DNA of 64,000 nt from Brumicola pallidula DSM 14239 = ACAM 615 (lineage in GTDB: Bacteria; Pseudomonadota; Gammaproteobacteria; Enterobacterales; Alteromonadaceae): assembly GCF_000428905.1 (NCBI RefSeq), contig NZ_AUAV01000024.1:1-64000 (forward strand), given 5' to 3'. Shown here in pieces: positions 18,086-27,099 of this stretch (the stretch's first letter is position 1; each line of letters opens with the position of its first letter). Both the position numbers and the translations under genes were made by a program. The notes beneath the pieces are model-generated. The model was not told the DNA's origin, did not search any database, and saw only the letters and a program-made list of their open reading frames with translations.

Positions 18086-18751
18086 CTAAAGTAATATGGC
18101 TGAAAAAGTAGGTTGTTGCTTTGATGTCGAATCCACAATTTTCAGTTCTATCGTGGCTGCTTCATCGTCTTTATCAAACTGCAATGTAACAGCGCGCTTG
18201 TAAGGTCTATTTTCAGGTCCTGTACCAATAAAAAATGCAGATATTTCTCTGTCACCTTGATTTATATTGCCGACGAACAAACGCTGAACACCGCCTTTAT
18301 ACAGCGCATTCACTTGCCTTTGTGTATACAAATAATGAGTTGCTAATTTACCATCAATTTTTAACTCAACCGCATCGAGCTTGAAGTATTCACCCACATC
18401 CATAGATAAATAAACGGCAACTTGGGTGCTGGATGGAAACAATAAGTCTTCTTCCAAAATAAACAAATCACGATTCAAATTCACCAATGCTTGTTTGAGC
18501 GTTTCCATTTCAGCCGCTAAATCGCTATCTGCAACCGCCGGCTGATTTTTAACTTCGGCTAGCACAGGCGTTTGCGTATCGCTTGGATCTTGTTGCGCAT
18601 TTGCGTTGTTGGTCCACAATGCCGCTGCAATTAACAGCATAATCGCTAAGCATGCTTGCACTAATACATTCTTAATTAATAGCAAAGCAACAATGCGCGT
18701 AGTGCTTGGCAAATCCTTTACAGTATGGATTGATGCATTTCTAATTGTCAT
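18086..18751 (-). CDS. Exported protein of unknown function in the envelope operon
   Basis: A 221-residue protein. An N-terminal hydrophobic segment (about 22-48, ending in ANAQ) directs export; the mature part has a short helix (about 75-95) and then a beta-rich domain with VAVYLSMDVGEYFKLDAVELKIDGKLA and VQRLFVGNINQGDREISAFFIGTG. The ATG at 18751 overlaps the DUF3570 stop region, so translation is coupled; a TTG at 18763 is the alternative. The pattern of a strand-rich periplasmic protein fits the complex, but no family name is certain. Confidence 0.65.
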   Translation of the reverse strand: MTIRNASIHTVKDLPSTTRIVALLLIKNVLVQACLAIMLLIAAALWTNNANAQQDPSDTQTPVLAEVKNQPAVADSDLAAEMETLKQALVNLNRDLFILEEDLLFPSSTQVAVYLSMDVGEYFKLDAVELKIDGKLATHYLYTQRQVNALYKGGVQRLFVGNINQGDREISAFFIGTGPENRPYKRAVTLQFDKDDEAATIELKIVDSTSKQQPTFSAILL

Positions 18752-18753
18752 AT

Positions 18754-19893
18754 TTAGTACCAAATTGAAGCAAATATGCGTAACACATTTGCCGAGAATC
18801 CAAACAATGGCTCTTCACCCACAGGCGTTTGGGCCGTGGCATCTCTGAAGTCATTGTAATCAAATTTCATGTAATCCCATTCAAAATGCACTGCACTCTT
18901 TTTGAAAGTAGCGGTTTGAGAGAATTGCCATTCGTAGGACACGCTTATGCCTGCGGTTAAGCCTGTATAGGTGCTCATTTCTTTGTCGCGAGCCATAAAA
19001 TTAAACTCATTGGGACGGCTAAATAAATCTTGGTAAAAATCAGCTTTATCCTGTTTATAGTGGCGTAAAAACACTTCAAAAATCCAATCATCTTCAACCG
19101 GATGGATGTAACCTAGCTTCACGTTTTGCGCTTTTATGCCCCAAGTATCATTGTATATTCTAGCGTCACCATAAATAGCGGCGCGATAAGGAAGATAATA
19201 ATTGGCATTTATCGAATAGGCTGTGCTTGAGCGAGTATTCGGGTATTTTTCTGTCACAAAACTAAAGCCGCGATCCGTCGTAGGGTCAAGGAAGCGCACT
19301 GCACGGTATGGATTATTCAAATAGCCTTCATCCGAGATATGCTCAATGTTAAAACCAACAATTAAACTCTTTGTAGCCACTTGGCTAAAACCTAAACCAA
19401 ACTTTTGACGATCAGCTTCTTCCTCGAAGCTTTCATCACCGCGACGACCAACAACATCCCACCCTTTTGAATAACTCAATGAAATAGTACTTAAGTCACC
19501 AAAAAAATCCTGGCTAACACCTACATAGAGAGAATTGGCTTCAAAATCATTTTCACTACTGTTAGTGAAACTCGTGCTTAATAATGTTTTGTTATTCAGA
19601 TAATCCAAGCCAACGGTTTTTTCCTTGCGTACCTCTTCATATGGACTCGCCGTTGCACGCACATCAATTGACGCACCTGAAACAGTATCAACATAATAGT
19701 TTGCTGACACCGACACTTTGCCGGCAATATTTTTTCGCAACAAAACCGATGGTCCATCAATCGTCACGCCATCGCCTTCGTAAGAATGATAAAGCACGTC
19801 AGCGCGCTCAATAGGCAGCACTGCAGCCTTAGTCCCACCCACAAAAACAAGGCTTAAAATTAGGCCTAAGGCGACTAACACACGCTTAACCAT
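18754..19893 (-). CDS. DUF3570 outer-membrane barrel-like protein
   Basis: A 379-residue protein with signal peptide (MVKRVLVALGLILSLVFVGGTKA) and the DUF3570 opening: ERADVLYHSYEGDGVTIDGPSVLLRKN, NYYVDTVSGASIDV, then DYLNNKTLLSTSFTNSSENDFEANSLYVGVSQDFFGD. Alternating strands and a C-terminal Trp-Tyr suggest an outer-membrane beta-barrel. It follows DUF4266 by 37 bases; these two families commonly go together. The ATG at 19893 is chosen because it starts the signal peptide. Function is unknown. Confidence 0.85.
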   Translation of the reverse strand: MVKRVLVALGLILSLVFVGGTKAAVLPIERADVLYHSYEGDGVTIDGPSVLLRKNIAGKVSVSANYYVDTVSGASIDVRATASPYEEVRKEKTVGLDYLNNKTLLSTSFTNSSENDFEANSLYVGVSQDFFGDLSTISLSYSKGWDVVGRRGDESFEEEADRQKFGLGFSQVATKSLIVGFNIEHISDEGYLNNPYRAVRFLDPTTDRGFSFVTEKYPNTRSSTAYSINANYYLPYRAAIYGDARIYNDTWGIKAQNVKLGYIHPVEDDWIFEVFLRHYKQDKADFYQDLFSRPNEFNFMARDKEMSTYTGLTAGISVSYEWQFSQTATFKKSAVHFEWDYMKFDYNDFRDATAQTPVGEEPLFGFSANVLRIFASIWY

Positions 19894-19930
19894 AGTCAGG
19901 TTTTGAGTAATTGCCTGCGTGGTTTGTAGT

Positions 19931-20215
19931 TTAGTTACAGCCACAACCACCACCTGCGCCGCCATCGGCACCACGCGCACCTTCGCGAGATTCAAACACG
20001 TGCTTAGCATACGCCAAAGCTACCGGATTACGATTCATACTCATAATAGGGTCAGCTAAGTTACTGCGCTCATACGGTTTAACCCAAGGCTCGAGATTAG
20101 CCAATGGATTGATGCTATCATTGATACTTTCAAACGTGCTTGCACAGCCGCTGGAGAGCGTTGCGATGCAGGCTACAACCAATAATCGGATAGACGCTTT
20201 GTTCAGTAATCTCAT
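19931..20215 (-). CDS. DUF4266 small lipoprotein with Cys-rich tail
   Basis: A 94-residue protein with lipobox LSSGC (Cys24) and the DUF4266 core LEPWVKPYERSNLADPIM, then a His-containing helix and a REGARGADGGAGGG tail ending Cys-Gly-Cys-Asn (Cys91, Cys93). The Gly-rich CGC end is a strict feature of the family and could bind metal or form a thioether or disulfide; a TlpA-like thioredoxin is encoded 5 bases upstream. The partner DUF3570 gene is directly downstream. Confidence 0.85.
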   Translation of the reverse strand: MRLLNKASIRLLVVACIATLSSGCASTFESINDSINPLANLEPWVKPYERSNLADPIMSMNRNPVALAYAKHVFESREGARGADGGAGGGCGCN

Positions 20216-20220
20216 GTGTA

Positions 20221-20784
20221 CTACTCCCTCATCAGCATTTTAATCGCTTTTTCATATTTCTTTTCATCGCCCTTGCGGTAACCAGGATGCAACAGACGTA
20301 CGGTACCATCGCGGTCAACTATGACGGTAGTGGGCATTGCGCTGACATCATACAATTGGCTTACTTCACCCGATGTATCAAACAGTACTGGAAAGCTTAC
20401 TTCAATGTCTTGTAATAAAACGTTGGCTTTGTCGGCTTCGTCATCCACATTTACGGCGAGTATTTCAACACCTAAGTCTTGGTATTCTTGGTAGAGTGCT
20501 TCAAATGCCGGAAGCTCTTCACGGCATGGACCACACCAAGACGCCCAGAAATTAACCAGTACGATATTGCCACGTTGTTCGGACAGTCTAATATTGCCGC
20601 CATCACGACTCTTTAAAGTAAAGTCAGGAGACTCCTCACCTGATACCGGTTTTGCCATCGCGCCAGCACTACAAATAGTTAATGCAACTACCACCGCGCC
20701 ATTCGTTAACAACTGACGCATGCGCACTGTTGATAGCGGTTTGACGAATAGTAATGTTGCTAAAGCTATATTTATGTTTGTCAT
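20221..20784 (-). CDS. TlpA-type periplasmic thioredoxin
   Basis: A 187-residue protein with an N-terminal hydrophobic segment (about 28-43) and a thioredoxin fold carrying WCGPC (Cys84, Cys87), cis-Pro in SAMPTTVIVDRDG, as in TlpA/ResA proteins. These reduce or isomerise disulfides in exported proteins, often in heme-protein maturation. The neighbour DUF4266 (Cys-Gly-Cys end) and the upstream CxxCH heme protein are plausible clients. Start ATG 20784 has AGGA seven bases upstream. Confidence 0.9.
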   Translation of the reverse strand: MTNINIALATLLFVKPLSTVRMRQLLTNGAVVVALTICSAGAMAKPVSGEESPDFTLKSRDGGNIRLSEQRGNIVLVNFWASWCGPCREELPAFEALYQEYQDLGVEILAVNVDDEADKANVLLQDIEVSFPVLFDTSGEVSQLYDVSAMPTTVIVDRDGTVRLLHPGYRKGDEKKYEKAIKMLMRE

Positions 20785-20800
20785 TATTTAGTCCTGTCAA

Positions 20801-21502
20801 TTAAAAGAAGAACGTTGTGCTTAGCGTAATTGCTATATTGTGAACGTCCTTTTCTACGCCGATAATATCACTGGAAAATACATGATCACGAACGTCTACT
20901 TTTAACGCCCAAAAATCAGTCAACAGCAGTCGATAACCAGCACCAGCACTTATCGTAAAGCGTTCGTCACCACCAAATTTGGTACTGCCAGCGCCCAACG
21001 TAAAGTAGATATCTGAATTGAAGACTACGTTATCTGTGAAGAAAGTTTCACCATTAATGTTATAACCTAGTGATAAGTTATAATACGTATAGTCACGTTC
21101 TTCTTCGGTTAAGAAAGGTGCGCCTCCAGACAATTTCTCAAAACTGGTTTGCCCTGCAGTTGCTTGTGCATAACGGGCTTCAAGAAATAAATTTTCATTG
21201 ATATGATAGGCTAACGAGACCCCCACAACCGCGCTTGACTCAAAATCTTCAATCGCAATAAATCCACCAAAAATACCTATTTCAAGGTCTTCGGTATCAA
21301 TATCCGACTCATTAATTTCACGGCGTTGAATATTTGGATCAATCAATGCAGGAGGCTGGTCAGTATTTGCTTGCATCGAACGCGCTGCGCTTTTTACTGA
21401 TGAGCCTTTTACTGATGAGCCTTGCGCAAATACGTGCGCATTGAATAAACCAATACTCAATACAACAGCTGTGCTTAATACGACATTTCTATTAAATTTC
21501 AT
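20801..21502 (-). CDS. Outer-membrane beta-barrel protein
   Basis: A 233-residue protein with a signal peptide (about residues 1-27, ending VFAQ). The mature protein has an acidic linker then alternating strands from residue 70: LEIGIFGGFIAIEDFESSAVVGVSLAYHI and LFLEARYAQATAG, ending in TLSTTFFF, with the terminal aromatic residue typical of barrels. It resembles the outer membrane beta-barrel family seen in myxobacterial gliding loci (TIGR04565), an assignment made by eye. Confidence 0.7.
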   Translation of the reverse strand: MKFNRNVVLSTAVVLSIGLFNAHVFAQGSSVKGSSVKSAARSMQANTDQPPALIDPNIQRREINESDIDTEDLEIGIFGGFIAIEDFESSAVVGVSLAYHINENLFLEARYAQATAGQTSFEKLSGGAPFLTEEERDYTYYNLSLGYNINGETFFTDNVVFNSDIYFTLGAGSTKFGGDERFTISAGAGYRLLLTDFWALKVDVRDHVFSSDIIGVEKDVHNIAITLSTTFFF

Positions 21503-21596
21503 TCATTTCACCATACTATGGGTTTCATGCTAACGCGATATTGACTGCTATCGCCTATCTGTTACTTTTTGCTTGCATTTATTGAGGGCTTGTCGG

Positions 21597-22346
21597 CTAA
21601 AAAAAGACCGAAAAGCCTAATTTAAATTCTTCAATTTGTTCTTGGTCGTCTCGATCTGTTAGTGCAATAATATTTCGATATTCAAATTTTATAACCATAT
21701 TGCGCGCAAAATAATAACGTATACCGGCGCCTACTTCATAAAAGTCACTCTTGCGAACCTCATCACCACTTTGCACTAAATTGGAACGAGGGCGCGTATT
21801 TATACCACCAGCACCAATCGTTAAGTAAGGGCTTACTTTCCACTCAGGGAATATATGATGCTGTATTCTAATTGACCATAATTTATTTTCAGAAAAATCG
21901 CCCAACGCTTGAGTATACGTTGCTTCGGCAACTAAGTTACCCGTCACATTCCAAGCCGCAGCAACTGACATTGCAGTCACACTTTCTAATATGCCGCCAA
22001 AAGCACTGAATTCAAATGTACGATTAGTGTAATCTTCGAAGCTGCCTGTTGGTACATAAAGCAACTCACCGCTGGGTTTGATAGTTTTACCAAGTTGCTC
22101 AGCTGATATCCAGCCCTCTTGGCCTGTATAAGTAATGGCTTTGTACCAGCCGGTTTTCTTTTTAAATATAGTGATGGTTTCACCTTGCTCAGCAACGTGA
22201 AAAATAGGATATTCGCTGGCAGGGCCGGTACGAAAGTCAACGTAGGGTTCGACAATACTGACAATCAAGTCATCTGCTTTGGCTGCAATGCTATAAAAGG
22301 CAGACGCCATAATAACGACAAATAAAAAGTGTGGGTTTAATTTCAT
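21597..22346 (-). CDS. SH3-domain outer-membrane beta-barrel protein
   Basis: A 249-residue protein: signal peptide (1-24), a bacterial SH3 domain at about 28-85 (VEPYVDFRTGPASEYPIFHVAEQGE and GWYKAITYTGQEGWISAEQLG), then a barrel domain ending KLGFSVFF. Its barrel half resembles the adjacent barrel protein (NVTGNLVAEATYTQALGDFSENK and FEYRNIIALTDRDD). SH3 domains of this type often bind peptidoglycan. Its ATG overlaps the stop of the upstream gene by one base (TAATG), giving translational coupling. Confidence 0.75.
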   Translation of the reverse strand: MKLNPHFLFVVIMASAFYSIAAKADDLIVSIVEPYVDFRTGPASEYPIFHVAEQGETITIFKKKTGWYKAITYTGQEGWISAEQLGKTIKPSGELLYVPTGSFEDYTNRTFEFSAFGGILESVTAMSVAAAWNVTGNLVAEATYTQALGDFSENKLWSIRIQHHIFPEWKVSPYLTIGAGGINTRPRSNLVQSGDEVRKSDFYEVGAGIRYYFARNMVIKFEYRNIIALTDRDDQEQIEEFKLGFSVFF

Positions 22347-25072
22347 TAATTTGTTGGTGCATCAAATGGGTTATTGTAGTTTTGGCCACCGACATCGAGC
22401 CATTCGCTTATCATTTTTAATTCAGCTGGACTCAACCAACCTTGGTGACTACCGCTTTCAAATGGAGCAAAAAAGCCAGCGCTATTACTCGCACCACTCA
22501 CATTCATCGCACTACCTACGCCCACTTGCTGTGTTACCTGAATTGGGTTGCCTTCTTCATCCAGAATAAGCTCACCATCTTCATCGAGCTCAAATACTGG
22601 ATCACCACTGTTATCAAAAACAGGTATCAAACGCGGCAAAAGCGCTCCGTCAATTAATTCCAATTCAACATCATTAAACATGAGTTCACGGTAACTAGTC
22701 AATAATTCTGCATTGGCTGGTGACGGATTACCAGTTAATTCTAGTTGCACTGCAGGGACTTGCAATTGGTTATCTGCATCAAAACGATTATGACAAGCCA
22801 CACATGTGTTATCTGCCACCACTAAACCATCGGTATCAACGATTGCACGATCAAGCTCAAAAAGCGGTTGAATGTGATCCGGAAAATTAATCACAGCGCG
22901 ACAAATTGAGGTCCACGTTTGTGCGCAACTTTGAGTAATAGGCAATGGCGTTAGCAAATCGGCATAGCGGTATTCAATATTATCAGCGGGCGTTTGCACT
23001 GCCGGGTCTGCCCACACATCTGCAAACAAAATATCAGGCGTTAGGTCAGGTACACCGTTAATACGTGTAAAGGTTTCAGCCATGGTTTCGCCTAAATCTG
23101 CGAAAAGTGAAGGGTTAGTATCAGGGAAGGGCACGCCAGTACTTGGAGCACCATTATTAATAGAAGGCGTTTCAGCATCGCTTCTGCCGTGTGGACGCAA
23201 TGTAATATCAGAATTATTACTGCCATCATGGCAACCACTGCAAGTTTTAGTTTCACCGGGAGCGACTTGCAACCAATTTTGGTGGCGCGCCGAAATACGT
23301 TTACCTTGTGCATCAACAATACTAATGCCAAAAGGCACTTTAGCTGGCACCGCTACTTTAACCGAGCCATCTGGTTGGATCGGTGTGTAGCCGAGCACTT
23401 CGCGCATTAATTGGTTTCTTGAGCGCCCAAATGCACTATTCTCAATATCCAAAGTATTCTCATCGGGTATAGACACACTTTTAATAATTCGAAGGAAACG
23501 AGCGGGTCTCTGGTCAGGGGCAACTACCGTAGGATTTGCCATATTCACAATGCCTTGTGGGCTGAAGTCTTCACCCGCAAAGTCATATACGCTACGAATA
23601 TGAATAATCCCCATATTGGCATCAATTAGGGCTGTTTCGCTGGTATCAATGGTTGATGATGGATCGGCAGGAAATGGACGGCTCTCAACCGCGACAACTT
23701 CCGAATAAGAGGCATCTTCTTGGGGCACAACTAAAGGTAACTGCGTGCCTTGAGATGGGTCAAACATCCATAAACCATACAGTGGGGGTGCTTTTTCATA
23801 TGTTGGGTCAAGTAACGTTTCAAGAGAGCAAGGCACGACCGAACGCACTTCATCCGTACCTGCATCTACTGCTAGGGGCGCCAATAAACGGCATTGACTC
23901 CAACTAAATAGTTGACGACCGCTGCCGTCAAACAAGGGATATAAAGCAGCAATATAACCACCGGGAGAAATATCTGCCTCTATATCAATATTTTCAAACA
24001 ATGCCTTTTCTTGCGCCGGACCAGTTAACGAATCTGCCGCTGCAATAGGCGTAAAGTTATCGATATAGTTGACCACATCAATAGTAACAAAATCAGTGCC
24101 TAATTCGTCTTTTTCAAACGCAGTGAGTGCAACAAGAATACGACCATCGGGTGTCACCCGAGTTTGCGTAAAATGAATATCTGCGTTATTGCCGTTAGAA
24201 TCGACATGACTATGGCGGCCATACAATATTTCTAAATCGCTACCGTCCGGATTCATTTGATAAAGATGCACGCCTTTGCTGCCACCGAATTGGTCCCAGC
24301 GACTAAAGATAATTTTGCCATTGGGCATCACCAATGGGTCTAAATCGTGGCTTTGATTATACGAAATTTGCTCCAGATTTTCACCATTCGCATCCATAAT
24401 ATGCAATACCGAAGCATGCACATCTCGGCTTTCTTCTAAGCCAGCATATTGCGGCTTGCCTTCATCCAACAGACGTGCTTGATTGCCACGTTGACGAGTG
24501 GAGCTGAATAAAATGCGACCGTCGGCTAAGTAAACTGGCCCGGTATCTTCACCGGTTTGTGCAGCAATATCAGAGGAAATAACACGCCGTAACTCTTTGC
24601 TTTCAATAACGTATTCCCAGATGTTCCATGTCGGTTGTTCGTCATCATCGGCGTTTTCATCTTCTGGAGCTCGCATACTAAAAATAAGACGTGAACCATC
24701 ATATGACGTTTCTAAGTCTTTAATATCAATTGGTAGACGATTACCCTCTTCATCTACTCGGTCTTCGAATACGTTTGCGGTAATATCAACTTCAATGGCA
24801 GTTGCATTGGCACGCGCTTTTAAAATCAGCGATGCACCGGGAATAAAAAGAGCAGGGGCCGTAATAGAGCGCTGCACGTCAGCGCCTTCAATACTCAAGT
24901 CTCGTTTCACAACGGCGATGGGTACATCGACAACAACCGGATCAGGCTTTTGTTCTTGGTTGCTTATATCTTCACCGCCACAAGCGGCAATGACAAATAT
25001 GCATGAGCAAAGTAGTACTGTTTTCAGTGGTTTTGTTAACAAATAGTCAGTATTTGGATTACCAGTCATCAT
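22346..25072 (-). CDS. Di-heme PD40-type (HzsA-related) lipoprotein
   Basis: A 908-residue protein with lipobox VIAAC. The N-terminal half has WD40-like PD40 repeats (GSRLIFSMR, GRILFSSTRQRGN, GKIIFSRWDQFGG, ...). The C-terminal half has two c-type heme motifs: CSGCH at about 611-615 and CVACH at about 757-761. This layout is that of the HzsA-related/PD40 family (homologous to the hydrazine synthase alpha subunit fold but not itself shown to have that activity). The ATG at 25072 (MMTGNP) is preferred over 25105 because GAG lies close upstream. It is the first gene of the minus-strand operon and is divergent from the heme/DUF1501 operon. As a surface or periplasmic electron carrier its substrate is unknown. 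Confidence 0.75.
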   Translation of the reverse strand: MMTGNPNTDYLLTKPLKTVLLCSCIFVIAACGGEDISNQEQKPDPVVVDVPIAVVKRDLSIEGADVQRSITAPALFIPGASLILKARANATAIEVDITANVFEDRVDEEGNRLPIDIKDLETSYDGSRLIFSMRAPEDENADDDEQPTWNIWEYVIESKELRRVISSDIAAQTGEDTGPVYLADGRILFSSTRQRGNQARLLDEGKPQYAGLEESRDVHASVLHIMDANGENLEQISYNQSHDLDPLVMPNGKIIFSRWDQFGGSKGVHLYQMNPDGSDLEILYGRHSHVDSNGNNADIHFTQTRVTPDGRILVALTAFEKDELGTDFVTIDVVNYIDNFTPIAAADSLTGPAQEKALFENIDIEADISPGGYIAALYPLFDGSGRQLFSWSQCRLLAPLAVDAGTDEVRSVVPCSLETLLDPTYEKAPPLYGLWMFDPSQGTQLPLVVPQEDASYSEVVAVESRPFPADPSSTIDTSETALIDANMGIIHIRSVYDFAGEDFSPQGIVNMANPTVVAPDQRPARFLRIIKSVSIPDENTLDIENSAFGRSRNQLMREVLGYTPIQPDGSVKVAVPAKVPFGISIVDAQGKRISARHQNWLQVAPGETKTCSGCHDGSNNSDITLRPHGRSDAETPSINNGAPSTGVPFPDTNPSLFADLGETMAETFTRINGVPDLTPDILFADVWADPAVQTPADNIEYRYADLLTPLPITQSCAQTWTSICRAVINFPDHIQPLFELDRAIVDTDGLVVADNTCVACHNRFDADNQLQVPAVQLELTGNPSPANAELLTSYRELMFNDVELELIDGALLPRLIPVFDNSGDPVFELDEDGELILDEEGNPIQVTQQVGVGSAMNVSGASNSAGFFAPFESGSHQGWLSPAELKMISEWLDVGGQNYNNPFDAPTN

Positions 25073-25821
25073 ATTACTCTGCTCATTTTGAAGATAAATC
25101 TGCATCGCTACGATACTTACCTACCTTACCTATTTATAGTGTCACTAAAGTGCAACGCCTGTATTTACCTGACGCGAAAGGTATATTTATTCGATGCCCT
25201 ACTAAACACACTTTGACCTGAGAGGGATAGCCTTACACCATGCGGTCTATACAACAATCTTGTTTTCTATATTTAAGGATTAATTTTTATACCGTGCCTT
25301 TAGGTATACTTTTCACCCCGCAATTGCGACAATTAATAACCAAAACAGTAAATATATCAACAAGTAATATCAAATTGATATAACAATTATTTTCCCTAGT
25401 AACAGGTTGTCGGCAATTATCAAAAGCACATTAATGCCACAAATAATAAAAAATCCCGCTTCTAACCCATTAAAAGTCACAAAAGCTGTCTTCATCACGG
25501 GTTCATTCAGACTAAGTAATTGAAAAAAATACTGGTTCAGTGTCGCATTTAGGTAACACCCAACTGTGTTTTGATTTAAAGAAGTAACTGAGATAGCTTA
25601 ATAAATTTTAGTTTAAACGTTATAAAACAATACATTAAAAAGAACGGCACATTTATTGATTAGAGGCAAAACTAGGCCCTTTATTGCCGTTTTTTTTTAT
25701 ACAACGATCAATCGAGTGATTAATCGGTATACGGGCAAACACTTAATGTTAACAGAGAATAACTAACGATACGTAAAAGGCGGGTATAACATGATTCTCA
25801 TTCAAAAAAGGAGTTGGTTCG
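25073..25821. promoter_or_regulatory. Divergent control region between the two envelope operons
   Basis: About 750 bases between the PD40 gene (minus) and the heme-protein gene (plus). It must hold promoters for both operons. AT-rich with several A/T runs; apart from the terminator-like structure at 25643-25698 and ATGATTCTCATT at 25791-25802 (a possible half Fur box) I see no further definite site. The plus-strand gene has a good AGGAG ribosome site. Confidence 0.5.
25643..25698 (+). terminator. Terminator-like structure with two alternative stems
   Basis: AACGGCA (25643-25649) can pair with TGCCGTT (25685-25691), followed by eight T. The same right arm can instead pair as TTGCC (25684-25688) with GGCAA (25665-25669). 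The choices are mutually exclusive and end in a T run 124 bases before the heme gene start. It could end a small RNA or act as a leader attenuator. Confidence 0.45.
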
Positions 25822-27096
25822 ATGTACTTATTGGCAAAAGAATCAAATAACCCACCTGATCACGTTTCTTTTCATCAAGTAACTATGAATATAAAGCAGT
25901 TGCTGAAACTTATCTGCTTGGCTACACCGATCATTCTAGCCAGTACGTTAGCATCTGCGGGATCCTTAGAACAAGCCAAACGCATGCACGATCGTTTGGC
26001 AGGCGTTCCGGGCTCCACAGCAGTAATCCAGACAATGTCAGACTTAATAGACGCAGGCGATGCTCAAGGAGCAGCGCAAATTGCAATGCAGTCACCTAGC
26101 TTTTATAACGTCACTATAAAGAATTGGGTTACACCATGGACAAACGAAGAGTTTGACGTCTTCGCGCCGCTAAACGACTACACAGCCACGGTCATTGGTA
26201 TGGTTAGAGATGAAGTTGATTTTCGTCAAGTCTTAACCGGTGACATTCTATATATAGCAAATGCCAACGCAGGCGTACCCGCATACAGTACAAATAATAA
26301 CGCACACTATGAAACTTTAGAAGATGAAGGCGCAGACCTATCGAGGGCCTTAGTCGCAACCACACAGTCCTCGCTGACTGGTATTCCCGCACCAGCGACT
26401 GCTGGCGTAATGACAACGAGAGCTGCAGCCAAAGCATTCTTTCAAGATGGCACAAACCGCGCCATGTTCCGCTTTACACTCATGAACCATATGTGTGCTG
26501 ACCTTGAAGCATTTAAGGATACCAGTAGTCCGCCAGACAGAATTCGGCAAGATTTGAGTCGCAGCCCAGGTGGCGATAGCCGCATTTTTACAAACTCATG
26601 CTCAGGTTGTCATTCCGGCATGGACCCATTGGCTCAAGCCTTTGCTTATTATAACTATGACTACAACGTTGAAGCCGACCCTGATGGCGAAAATGGTCAA
26701 ATTGTTTATAACGCTGAAGGGCAAGTCGACCCTGAAACGCAGCTAAGAGTACAAGCTAAATACTGGATAAACTCGAATAACTTCCCATTCGGTTATGTCA
26801 CCATGGATGATACATGGGAGAACTATTGGCGGACCGGGCAAAACCAAACAGTTGGTTGGTCCAACCAACTTTCTGGCACCGGTAGTGGCGCTAAATCAAT
26901 GGGTGAAGAGCTAGCTAACAGTCAAACCTTTGCAAATTGTCAGGTAAAAAAAGTGTTTAAGAACGTGTGTTTACGTTCACCTCAAGACCAAGCAGACCGC
27001 GCTGTAATTGCTCAAATTCAATCTGAATTTATGGGCAACAACTACAATATTAAAAACGTGTTTGCCGCAACTGCAGACTACTGCAAGGGGGAATAG
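25822..27096 (+). CDS. Exported mono-heme protein of the DUF1501-linked type
   Basis: A 424-residue protein, AGGAG eight bases before the ATG. A hydrophobic signal follows an extended N-region (signal about 25-46, LASA). One c-type heme site is CSGCH at residues 260-264, in a stretch (TNSCSGCHSGMDPLAQAFAYY) similar to planctomycete-type cytochrome domains (DUF1588-like). The protein also has VTPWTNEEFDVFAPLNDYTATVIG and FRQVLTGD, seen with these families. It is the first gene of a three-gene plus-strand operon; the next begins 3 bases after its stop. The redox partner is unknown; the gene set suggests a surface oxidation pathway. Confidence 0.7.
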   Translation: MYLLAKESNNPPDHVSFHQVTMNIKQLLKLICLATPIILASTLASAGSLEQAKRMHDRLAGVPGSTAVIQTMSDLIDAGDAQGAAQIAMQSPSFYNVTIKNWVTPWTNEEFDVFAPLNDYTATVIGMVRDEVDFRQVLTGDILYIANANAGVPAYSTNNNAHYETLEDEGADLSRALVATTQSSLTGIPAPATAGVMTTRAAAKAFFQDGTNRAMFRFTLMNHMCADLEAFKDTSSPPDRIRQDLSRSPGGDSRIFTNSCSGCHSGMDPLAQAFAYYNYDYNVEADPDGENGQIVYNAEGQVDPETQLRVQAKYWINSNNFPFGYVTMDDTWENYWRTGQNQTVGWSNQLSGTGSGAKSMGEELANSQTFANCQVKKVFKNVCLRSPQDQADRAVIAQIQSEFMGNNYNIKNVFAATADYCKGE

Positions 27097-27099
27097 AAC

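Noticed and set aside
25791-25802. ATGATTCTCATT as a Fur box (similar ATGATTCTC at 3170)
   Set aside because: Only about half of a 19-bp Fur consensus is present at each place; too weak to call.
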